Source: Chrysophaeum taylorii (taxonomy: Eukaryota > Sar > Pelagophyceae > Pelagomonadales > Pelagomonadaceae). Taken from it: a stretch of 64,000 nt of DNA. The notes under the pieces are model-generated. The model did not search any database, was not told where the DNA came from, and was given only the letters and a program-made list of their open reading frames with translations. Positions 28,984 to 37,844 of this stretch are shown one piece after another (the first letter of the stretch is position 1; every line of letters begins with the position of its first letter). The position numbers and the translations under genes are program-made. The stretch covers positions 1-64,000 of the forward strand of contig JAQMWT010000504.1 in the NCBI GenBank assembly GCA_029834535.1, read 5' to 3'.

Positions 28984-30129
28984 ATGCTCAACTCCCTCAA
29001 GGAGCGTGCGATCACGACGGCCATCAAGGCGTTGGACCGGGCCGAGGAGCTCGCGACGGGAGAGGAGGGGTCGTCGCTTCCGGAGGAGGAGGCTCGGGCG
29101 TTCGAGGAGGCGCTGCGGCGCGAGATGCGCGAGGAGGTCGCGCTGCAGCGCGAGGCCTTCGAGGCGCGGGTCGCCGAGCTCGAGGCGCAGAAAGCCGGCG
29201 GGGACGAGGAGGCGATCTGCGCAGTTCTGCGCGAGGCGGCCGAGGCGCTGGGTGTGTCGTCGACGACGCCGTCGAGCGCCCTCGAGCTCGCCGGAGAGAT
29301 AGCGGCGGCGGCGCGACGCGAGCCGCGCGCCGTCGAATCCTCCGAGGTCGCGACGCTTCGGGCGCAGTTCGAGGCGGCGCGGCGCGCGCACGACCTCGAG
29401 TGCGCGAGGCTGCGCGAGGAGGTCGCCGAGGCGCGCAAGGTCTCGGGCGCGAAAACGCGCGAGGCGGAGGAGCGCGAGGGCGCGCGGCGGGAAGGTCGCG
29501 CGGCGGCCGACGCGGCCTGCGGCGCGGCTATCCGGTCGGCGGTGGCGGCCGAGCGCGAGCGCGACGAGGCCGCGCGCCGCGACGAGACCTCGCGGCGCGC
29601 GCTCCGAGACGCGAGGTACCAGGCGGACGAGGCCCGCGCGGCGGCCAAGTTCGAGGCCCGGAACGTCGCGTCGCTCGAGGCGGAGGTCGCTCTCGCCAAG
29701 AAAGACCGCGAACGCGCCGAGACGGCCCGCGCGAATCTCGAACGGGTCGTGCGCTCCTTCGAGGCCGGAAAAAGCGCCGAGCTCGCGGCGCTCTCTCGAA
29801 AGAGCGGCGACGAGCGAGATGCCCTCCAGAACCAACTCGACGCGCAGAAGCACAGGCTCGACGACGAGATCGACCGACGACACAAAGCCGAGCACCGCGC
29901 GACCGACCTCGAGGTCCAGGTGGTCAAGGCCGTTGCGGAGGCGAGGGCCGCGCGAGCCGCCGCGACCGCTGCCTGCCAGCTCGCTACGAGGAAACATCCT
30001 CCCGCGCGACGTCGGCCGAAGACGCAGAGTACCGAGGAGGAGGCGGAGGACACCAGCCAGCGACGACACTCCCCAGGCCTCGCCACCCTCTTCCTCGACT
30101 TCGTCGACAAGGAGCTCGGGGATAGGTAG
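28984..30129 (+). CDS. Ala/Arg/Glu-rich coiled-coil protein
   Basis: About 381 aa from the ATG at 28984 (MLNSLKERAITTAIKALDRAEELA). The frame is open upstream, but that stretch overlaps the SET gene and reads as Arg-rich shadow. Residues about 35-335 show continuous heptad-like Glu/Arg/Ala/Leu patterns (for example LRDARYQADEARAAAKFEA), and the tail ends SPGLATLFLDFVDKELGDR. The opposite strand is also open but gives composition-biased sequence without motifs. A structural or tethering role is likely; no family is assigned. It converges on the PX gene with only 32 bp between stops. Confidence 0.7.
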   Translation: MLNSLKERAITTAIKALDRAEELATGEEGSSLPEEEARAFEEALRREMREEVALQREAFEARVAELEAQKAGGDEEAICAVLREAAEALGVSSTTPSSALELAGEIAAAARREPRAVESSEVATLRAQFEAARRAHDLECARLREEVAEARKVSGAKTREAEEREGARREGRAAADAACGAAIRSAVAAERERDEAARRDETSRRALRDARYQADEARAAAKFEARNVASLEAEVALAKKDRERAETARANLERVVRSFEAGKSAELAALSRKSGDERDALQNQLDAQKHRLDDEIDRRHKAEHRATDLEVQVVKAVAEARAARAAATAACQLATRKHPPARRRPKTQSTEEEAEDTSQRRHSPGLATLFLDFVDKELGDR

Positions 30130-30161
30130 TAGTTTCTAACGTGGTAGATATGAATGTCGCC

Positions 30162-31247
30162 TCAATCGTCGTCGTCGTCGTCGTCGATTTTGAGGGTGGC
30201 GATTTGCGAGAGGAGCGCGGCGCGGCGCGGGTCGACGGGCGCGGCCGTCGCGTCGTCGGGATCTTCCGAGGGGGGCGGCGGCGGCGGCGGCGGCGGCTTC
30301 GAAGAGGGAGGCGCGCCCTTGGTTGTTGTGGTCGCCCCGAGGCGGCGCTTCGAGAGGCCGGACTTGAGGGGGGCCGGGCGGGCGCCCTTGACGACGCCCC
30401 CCGGAACGCGACGGCGTTGCCTGGGGTGGTCCTCGACGTCTGGTTTGTTATTGTTTGGCGGGTCGCGCAGATGCGATTGGGCGTCCAAGAAGCGCTTGAG
30501 CGCGGGGTCGCAGTGGTGCATATGGAAGTCGCAGGCGCGATCGACGGCGACGACTTTTTGCCACCAAACGTCGAGCTCGAGGCGCCTCGTTTCCAAAAAT
30601 TCCGTCGAGAGTTTGTCCAGGGCGAGGGCATGCTTCGGCGGGAAGTGGGCACCCTCGAGATGCCAGCCGAGAGATCGTTTCACCTGCGACGCGAGCTTCT
30701 CAAATTCCGAATACCGACGCCACACGGTCCACTTCCGCGCGCTCTCGTGTTCTACCTTAGTCGCGTCCAACCGCAAAGCGCACACCACCTCGTACTCGGC
30801 GAACGCCGCGGTCCCCGAGGTCGGCTCCTGGACTCGGGCGCGGCGCACGCGGCTCAAAAACCGGGGCTCGGGGACCGGCAAGCGCGTCCCCGTCGCGAAC
30901 CTCCGCCGCTCGAATTCCGACCTCGAAGAAAAGTGCAGCACCTTCTTGAGGGCGTTCTCGTCGCGAAGAAGCTCCAGAACCTCGGAAAACTTGAGATCCA
31001 CCGTCGGCACGTCGTTCACCCCAACCAGCACGTCCCCCGTTCGCACACCCCCGTGCCTCTCGATTGCCCCCGACTTGCCGTCGCCCAACTGCTCCCATCC
31101 GCGAATTACGGCCGCGCGACCGTTCCCGTCGTCCTCGAGGACAACGCCGTACGGCCCGCGCGAGGGCACGTGCACGGACACGACGGTGTCGTGGTCCGTC
31201 GACCGCGTCGGCCCCGTCGACGTCCTCTGCAGCACACCCTTTCCCAT
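30162..31247 (-). CDS. PDZ-PX protein with polyproline and WH2-like tail (sorting-nexin-like)
   Basis: Single exon, 361 aa. Residues about 20-110 are PDZ-like (GPYGVVLEDDG, GGVRTGDVLVGVNDVP, VLELLRDENALKKVLHF). Residues about 145-260 match a PX domain: the phosphoinositide-binding region WTVWRRYSEFEKLASQVKR, then HFPPKHALALDKLSTEFLETRRLELDVWWQKVV. The C-terminus has basic linkers, a nine-Pro run and RRAALLSQIATLKIDDDD, which resembles a WH2 actin-binding motif (R-x-ALLxxI...LK). PX proteins bind PI3P on endosomes, so this may link endosomal membranes to actin. The PX and PDZ calls are strong, WH2 tentative. It shares an approximately 209-bp divergent promoter with the SH3-EML gene. Confidence 0.9.
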   Translation of the reverse strand: MGKGVLQRTSTGPTRSTDHDTVVSVHVPSRGPYGVVLEDDGNGRAAVIRGWEQLGDGKSGAIERHGGVRTGDVLVGVNDVPTVDLKFSEVLELLRDENALKKVLHFSSRSEFERRRFATGTRLPVPEPRFLSRVRRARVQEPTSGTAAFAEYEVVCALRLDATKVEHESARKWTVWRRYSEFEKLASQVKRSLGWHLEGAHFPPKHALALDKLSTEFLETRRLELDVWWQKVVAVDRACDFHMHHCDPALKRFLDAQSHLRDPPNNNKPDVEDHPRQRRRVPGGVVKGARPAPLKSGLSKRRLGATTTTKGAPPSSKPPPPPPPPPSEDPDDATAAPVDPRRAALLSQIATLKIDDDDDDD

Positions 31248-31456
31248 TATAGGTTGTGGATGGAACCACCGGGCAGCTGCTGCTGGTTCTGCGGGCAGGC
31301 TCCTTCATTCATTCATTCATTCTTAAACGGAAAGAAAATTTTTACCGGCACCATATCTTTATTAGTGAATACAGTACCCCCCCTTGATTTTCGTCTACAC
31401 CACACAGATATGTAACGGCAACGACCGATGGATCCGGATCCCCCGATATCACAACA
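31248..31456. promoter_or_regulatory. divergent promoter of PX and SH3-EML genes
   Basis: 209 bp between divergent ATGs, including an ATTC tetranucleotide run at 31302-31323. Both promoters and 5' UTRs must lie here. Confidence 0.6.
31302..31323 (+). repeat. (ATTC)n microsatellite
   Basis: About five ATTC units in the shared promoter of the PX and SH3-EML genes. Confidence 0.93.
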
Positions 31457-34400
31457 ATGACGGTGTGGGCCCGCGCGCTTTACGACTACACGCCGGAAGG
31501 TGGGCTGGTCCTTTTTTTCTGATGCGCGATGACCGTGCCTCTTCGTTCGTTCGTTCGCAGAGCCCGGCGAGCTCGAGCTCCGCAAAGGGGACTTGATCGA
31601 GATTCGCAGCCGCGAGGACGAGAACTGGTGGCAGGGCACCATCGACGACCGCGACGGCGAGTTCCCGTCCAACTACGTCGAAGTCGTCAACTACGAGCCC
31701 GAGGGTCTCGTCTTTCCGTCGTCGCCGCGACAACACGATCGCGACGACGACGACGACGACGACGACGACAACAATAACGCGGAGCTGGAAGCATCGCCGG
31801 TCCAGCCGCCGCGGCAGCGCGAGCCGTCACCGCCCGAGGAGACCACCACAACAACCAGCAAGCGCATCGAGGAGTCGCCTCTGTGGAACGGCCGGACGGT
31901 CGTGGCCCAGCAGCAGTCGCCGCCGCCGTTGAACAATCTTCGCGACATGCGAGCCGCCGTTGCTGCCGCCGAAGCCGAGCAGGCCGACCTCGCCGAGCGT
32001 GCCAAGGCGCTCCGGGCACAGCAGGTAGATGATGTGCCTCCAGAGGAGGAAGAAGCGGAGGACGAGGAGCAGGAAGAAGAGGATTTCGTCGAGACGGAGT
32101 CGGCGGCGCGGCTCCGGGAGGCGGTGCGGCTCGGGGACGAGGCCGAGGCACGCAAGTCGGTCAAGTTCGAGCGCTCGGCCGCCGAGGAAGAGCTCGAGAA
32201 CAAGCGACGCGAGCTCGAGGCGGCGGCCGAGCAGGCCGAGATCAGGCGCGCGCGCGCCGAAGCAGCCGCCGCTCGCGCCCGGGCGACGCGCGTGGAGGAG
32301 GAACGCAAGGCTCGCGAGTTCGTCGCGGTGCGAAAGCGCGAGGAGGCAGCGGCCGCTGTCGCGAACGAGAGCTCGACGACCGCCGTCGCGCTCGCGACCT
32401 CGAGTGCAGTCCGCAGCACCGCCGATGATCAGGTGGCATTGAATGCCGTCATCGCGAGGATGGTCGAGGAGCGCGTCAAGGTCGAGCTCGCCGAGCGCGA
32501 CGCCGTGCTCCGAGATATCCGCGAGGCCATGGCGAGACTCGAGGGCGAGGTCGTCGCGACGCGCAAGAAGGCAACCGTCGACGTCCCCCCGCGGTCCTCG
32601 CGTTCCGAGGGCGACACAAAGCATCATCACCACGCGGCGGCGGCGGCGGCGGCGGCAGAAAAAAGACCGCTCAAGCTGCCGGCAGTCGTCGACGATGGCG
32701 CCGGCACCAAAGTAACAGGGACCACCACAAGCGCGCCGCAGCACGCGACGCGACGCCGGCCGCAGCGACGACGCGCGAGCCCGAACAATAATAAGGAAGC
32801 GCCCGAGTTCGACGAAAATTTACCGCGCGTGGCCAATCTGCGCGCGGGAGTCGCCGACAAGGCCAAGCAGGCCCAGGAGGCGCAAGCGCTGCGCGATCTC
32901 GCTGCCAAGGCGGCCGTTCGATATGCGAGGTGCAAGAGCGTCGTATTCGCACCCGACGTCGTCGATCCAGAGGCTGTGCGGAGCGCCCCCGACAGCGAAC
33001 TCGCGCTCGACTACGTCTTCGCGTATTCGGGCGAGCCGCGCCGCAAGGTCTCGATCGGTCGCAATGCCGTCTGGTCGGTTGACGGGGGTCGCGCAATCTA
33101 CCCCGCCGCCGGTGTCGTCGTTGCGCACGATCTCGCGAGGAATTGCCAGTCATTTTTCGCGGGCCACGCTGGCGATGCCGTCACAGCCCTCGCCCGCCAT
33201 CCAAATCGCGACGTCTTTGCCACTGGCCAGGCCGCCAAGAGGCCCAAGGTGTGCGTTTGGGCGCTGGGCGCCGAGGTGCCGGCGCCTATCGCCGACCTCC
33301 AGTTGCCGTCTGGCTCGCGCTTCGTCTCGTTGATTCGATTCTCGCCCTGCGGTCGCCTGCTTCTCACGCTCGGCGCTGACGAGGGCCACACGTTCACGCT
33401 CTGGAACTGGCAACGCGCGTCGCCGCTCCTCTCGCAGCGCGCGGGAGTCCAGCCCGTCTACGGCCTCGATTTCCACCCAACACTCGTCGTACTCGCTGCC
33501 CCAAAAACCGGCAACAACAACGACGACAACGACGTCCTCGGCGACCTGGGCCCCGGCGACGCCCATTACGCCTTCGCGAGCTGCGGCTTCCGAACGTTCA
33601 AGTTCTGGACTTTGACGATCGAGGCGGACGCGTCGGCTCTATCGCCGCCCGTCACCCGCCAGAGCCCGTCCAAGGCGCCCAAGGGCGGTGTTGGGAGCAC
33701 CGCCACCAAGTGGCGCTGCGAGGGATTTCCAGCGACGGCGGGCCGCGCGCACCAGGGCGAGCTTCAAAACGTGGCCTTCACCGCGTTAGTGCCCGTGGTC
33801 GTCGAGTCGGCAATCTCAAGGAACGGCGGCGACGTGCTCTCGCCGCGCTCGACCGACGAGCCTACCTTCGTGCCCGACGCCTGCTACGTCGCTGGCACCG
33901 ACAGAGGCGCGCTCGCGCTCTGGCAGCAAGCCGAGGACGACGACGCGGCTCTTGGCGACGACGAACTTCGATGGCTCCCACGCGGGAAGTGCCTGGCCTC
34001 TGCCAAGGCGGCCCACGAAGGCGCCGTCTTGTGTGTGGCCGCCTCGCGCGGACGCGGCGCCGCTTTGCCCCCTCGCGTTACGAGCGCCGGAAAGGACGGA
34101 CGGATCAAAGTCTTCTTGCTGGTCGCGAGCTCTCCTAAAAGACCTGTCGAGCTCGTGGGCGAGGTCGTCGTTGCCACCCATGCTCCAGTTCTCGGCGCTC
34201 CGCGGAGCCTCTGCTTTGACGAGTCCGACGCCAACCTCCTCGTCGGCACGCAGGGGAACGCGCTCGCTGTCGTCGAGATGCCACCGTGGGACGGCGGCGG
34301 CGGTGTGGCGACCCGAGCCGACGACGATGATCTCAGGGCGGCCTTCGCCGACAACGCGAGGCGTGCTTCTGCGGCATACTCCGACCTTAGTTTCCACATC

Positions 34401-35375
34401 GTCATCCACGGCCACGTCGGCCACGTACACCAAGTCGCAGCGCACCCAACGATTCCGCTCGTTGCATCCGTTGGCTCAGACAAGACGCTTCGCCTCTGGG
34501 ACACAGCCGAGCACCGCCTCTCCCAGCTCCTTCGTCTACCCGAGCGCGCCCTCGCGATCGCGTTCGATCCAGCTGGCGCGACTCTTGCCCTTGGATGCGA
34601 GAATGGCGACGTGCTTCTTGCGACCTGCGAACATCGCCCGCCGGCGACCCACTCGTGGCGACTCGCACATAAACGCCGTGTCGTTGCCTCCAAGCGTGCG
34701 ACGGGCCGCGACAACGCGTCTAGGCAGCCAAAGCTCAAGCAGGGCAGCGTCGATGAGGCTGTCGACCACGACGACGACCAGCCCTCGACGACAACGTCGA
34801 CGACGATGAATACCACCAAGGCTGCAGTCCTCGCCGTCGCGTTTAGTCCCGACAGTACAAAGCTCGCCGCCGCCTGCGCCGACAAGTGTATTCACGTCTT
34901 CGGTGAAAACTACCGAAAGCGCACTGCACTCCTCAAGGGACACTCGACGGCACCCATCAAGCTCGATTTCGACCACTCGTCAACCCTCCTCCAGTCCAAC
35001 GACCTCGGACGCGAGCTCTTCTTCTGGGATATTCAGACTGGTAAGCAAGTTACCAATGCCTTCTCTATTCGGAACACCACCTGGGCCACTTGGACGTGCA
35101 CGCTTGGCTGGGCCGTCCACGGCGTCGCTACGGATGCCGCTGACGATGTTCGTGCCGTTGCCCGCTCAAATCAAACAAGTGTCTTGCTCGCACCCGGACC
35201 CCGAAATGCCATTCGCATATCCCGCTTTCCTACCTTGCCCGGCGCGCCGACCAAGACTTTTTATTGCCACAGCAAACCCATATCAGCACTCGCCTTCTCG
35301 TCCGACGACAACAAGTGCTTCTCAGCCGGAGGCGCTGATGCTGCGATCGTCCAATGGGCTCACCACGCCCGATAG
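31457..35375 (+). CDS. SH3-coiled-coil-EML-type WD40 protein, two exons
   Basis: Exon 1 (31457-31499) and exon 2 (31561-35375) flank a 61-nt GT-AG intron; the product is about 1,285 aa. Splicing restores an SH3 domain at residues 4-55: ALYDYTPE joined to EPGELELRKGD, then ENWWQGTI and GEFPSNYVEVV, with all the classic SH3 landmarks. Residues about 120-330 are coiled coil. From about 490, LDYVFAYSGEPRRK...AAGVVVAHDL and HPNRDVFATGQAAKRPKVCVW resemble the HELP/first propeller of EML (echinoderm microtubule-associated-like) proteins. WD repeats continue to the end (KTLRLWDTAEH, AVAFSPDSTKLAAACADKCIHVF, ISALAFSSDDNKCFSAGGADAAIVQW), which fits EML tandem propellers. EML proteins bind microtubules; the SH3 would recruit proline-rich ligands. 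That it acts as a microtubule adaptor is inferred. Confidence 0.93.
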
Positions 35376-36489
35376 TATCCCTGCCTCTGAACCCCGTTTT
35401 GCCGTCTTCATCTGCTTCTTATGCACGGCGGCGTGTTCATTTGACGAGGCGGCTCGACGAGACAACTAACCCCCCAATGCCGCGAACCACGCCGGCCTAG
35501 TACTCTCCTCGGAAATCCAGCTCCCTAAGGTCATCTATTCTGGAGGAACCATCCTCTTCACCCCGCACGCAATCTTTACGCCAACGAGCCCGGCGCCCGC
35601 GCGGGTCTGCTATTAAGCCCCCCAATAGGGCTTGGCAGCTATTGAGATCTCGTGGCAACGATGCACAATGTTCTCATCGGAGAAAGATCGTAATGCGCAC
35701 GACGTAGTCACTGAAGGGCAGCCGGTCTACTCTTGCCCTTAATATGTGCGGATCTGAATGGAAGAGGCCTTTCTTGGCACACTAAAACGGTGCGCTGCTC
35801 GAACGAGCTAGATGGAGTGGGTTGCCCGAGGGCACTCCGCGCGTCGAGCTCGCGACCATCCTAGTGCCGTCGTCGTCTCTGCGAGTGCTCGAAGAAATGA
35901 GATAGATGACCGAGTCCGAAGCATTCTGAGGTCCTGAGTGTTTTCTTGCGTGCGCACGGGGCATGTCGTAATTGTTCCACACCTCGGCGGGGATAGCGCT
36001 CGGATCGTTTAGCCATACATCAGCGGAGCAGGCAAGCGAGCCGTTCTCGAAAAAGAAGCCCAATGACTCACTTTCCTGCGAGAAGGCCGCGAGAAGGCTC
36101 TCTCGAGCCATCTGGGCGACGTCCGAGTAATGGTTGCCGTGAAAGAGCTCGTAGACGGCGGCGATGGGCGATGTATGGGCCGCGCGCCAGTCGATAGCTG
36201 AGAGGTGCTGCGAGGTGATTGCCATGATCGAACTCGGCGAGAGCTCCTGCGCACGCGCGTCGAGCAAGCGATCCACGTGATCCATTGAATCTCCGGAAGA
36301 ATCAGTACGCTGTCACAAAGCACTTCACTAAGACTTAATTATTACTCTTACCTAGTTCGAACCCTAACTCTGACCTAGTTAACGCGCGAGAGCCCTTCCG
36401 AGGGGTAAAATAAACTTTTATACTTTTATTGACAAAACCCTCGAAGCATGTGTGCTTCTCACCCCCCTCCCTCCGATTGCTAATCACTG
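35376..36489. other. intergenic, one uncertain ORF
   Basis: Downstream of the SH3-EML gene. Apart from the possible minus-strand frame at 35782-36285 I see no gene. Confidence 0.5.
35782..36285 (-). CDS. uncertain hypothetical protein
   Basis: 167 codons from an ATG at 36285 (MDHVDRLLDARAQELSPSS...). The composition is balanced rather than the Arg-rich pattern of antisense shadows, and stretches such as YELFHGNHYSDVAQMARESLLAAFSQESESLGFFFENGS look protein-like. The C-terminal third is Ser/Arg-rich and less convincing. I recognise no family, and it could be a decayed exon. The neighbouring DNA contains transposon remnants. Confidence 0.35.
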   Translation of the reverse strand: MDHVDRLLDARAQELSPSSIMAITSQHLSAIDWRAAHTSPIAAVYELFHGNHYSDVAQMARESLLAAFSQESESLGFFFENGSLACSADVWLNDPSAIPAEVWNNYDMPRAHARKHSGPQNASDSVIYLISSSTRRDDDGTRMVASSTRGVPSGNPLHLARSSSAPF

Positions 36490-36850
36490 GTAAGAACTGC
36501 GGCGGAGATCGGAGACTACCGATATCTACATCTCGCGCCGACAACTTCGCTGGGCAGGCTACGTTGTCCGCATGCCATGGCATCGCCTCCCTCGAGAGAT
36601 GCTCTTTTCAATGTGCGCTTCCAAACGCACCCTGCGGCCCCTACAGTTCACGCACGGCCGTAGTCTCAACAAGGCGCTCCGCAAATTCAACTTTCTGACA
36701 ACGACCTGGTACTCCCTCGCTCAAAACCGTGACAACTGGCGACAAAAAAACAACTCGCCCTCAATCCCCCTTGCTACCCCCACCGTCTCATCGCCCAGTG
36801 ACTCCGATCCTCCCACGCGCCATGCCGCTGGGATTAGTCTACTAACTTAA
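36490..36850 (+). mobile_element. LINE (non-LTR retrotransposon) reverse-transcriptase C-terminal remnant
   Basis: The frame reads SETTDIYISRRQLRWAGYVVRMPWHRLPREMLF..., then RTLRPLQFTHGRSLNKALRKF, ending WYSLAQNRDNWRQKNN before a stop at about 36850. The pattern RR-LRW-GHV-RMP--RLP--LL followed by a W--LA-DR--WR segment is typical of the C-terminal end of LINE ORF2 proteins. Only the last about 120 codons remain, consistent with 5' truncation on insertion. No reverse-transcriptase YADD core is present in the window. Confidence 0.7.
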
Positions 36851-37135
36851 ACTAACTTCAGACCTCTCCCGAGCATGGGAGCCAGGCCGGACCGGCAGGA
36901 GCCGGTACGGAATCACAGAGGAAAATCACGCAGTTGGGGCAGAGGCGAGGGATGAGGACGGACTTGTTGATGGTGGACCGCCACTGCGCGCGGTCTTGTG
37001 CGAGGTCGTGCAAAAGCGTCGCAGGCCGCGGACGTGTTGGTCCACGAACAATGGACCTGTCCGTCGCGTTCTGCCAAACCGAGCGAACCCCATCCCAGCG
37101 CGGACTTTCCGGGTGCTAACCGGCCAGCCCGGGAG
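36845..37135 (-). repeat. ~290-bp dispersed repeat, copy 1
   Basis: Read on the minus strand it matches 59934-60225 nearly along its full length: GCTGGCCGGTTAGCACCCGG start, GGATGGGGTTCGCTCGG, GTGGACCAACACGTCCGCGG, and CTCGGGAGAGGTCTGAAGTTAG end. The end abutting the LINE remnant carries GTTAG-type repeats, like the (GTTA)n tail of copy 2. Confidence 0.9.
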
Positions 37136-37844
37136 GCGAGCAGGCACCGTCCCACTCCGGGACGGCCGGGGCCGCCGCAGGGAGCAAGCGTGTTAGGCGC
37201 CGTCCACCATCGCAACCAACGGTTAGCGATCGCAGGGTTAGACTACGCCCCATGCGTAAGACTGGCCACTAGTTAGTTAGGGTTAGTTTACTGCCGCTTT
37301 TCGGTTTTCATGAGGAAATCGTCTTGTGTTCGAAAATGGTGGCTATAGCCTAGTTTTGAGCTTTTCTATCCGACCCTAACCATAGGACTAAGACGCTCAC
37401 AGAAACGCCAACGGCCCCTACGTCTCTCGGCCGCCGGGTCCCTGGCGGCGCGCGGACGGTTAGCCCCCTATAATCGGCTTACACCCACTCGTGCTTATAC
37501 CCACTCACCCCACTCACCTTTCAGCTCGACGCTCTCACCCCCGCCAATCTAAGCTGCTTTGATCAGCGCACGCTCGCTAGCCTTTGAGTTTGCTCCTAAA
37601 CCATAGGACTGTACGTGGGTGAATTAAAAAAAAAAATAGCGGCAAACTGGACTGCAATGCGAAATGCGGGTGATATGTACGATTGGCTTGGGTGCATGCT
37701 GTTCGTTTGTTTTCGCACTCGTACAACTTGTAAAGACGAAGGAAATGGATGCGAAATGAAAGAGACTACATTGCCGAAGAGTTTGGGGCTCGTTGTTGGA
37801 TCAACATCCGTGGTGTCTTTGAAAGAGCGCGCTCTGAATAGTAC
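37136..37844. other. intergenic between the dispersed repeat and the SBNO stop
   Basis: About 700 bp with AT-rich patches (37260-37330, 37610-37650). An A-run lies at 37625-37637. No gene recognised; it is downstream of the Strawberry-notch gene. Confidence 0.5.

Noticed and set aside
28365-30110. 581-codon minus-strand frame opposite the coiled-coil gene
   Set aside because: Ser/Arg/Ala-rich and motif-free, and it would overlap the SET gene in another frame; the plus strand shows heptads.
36340-36380. Possible tRNA-derived sequence (GTTCGAAC near 36355)
   Set aside because: A B-box-like string is present on one strand, but no A box or cloverleaf could be built around it.
37260-37290. GTTAGGGTTAG as telomeric repeat
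   Set aside because: Only one or two imperfect units; better explained as (GTTA)n-type tail sequence of nearby repeats.
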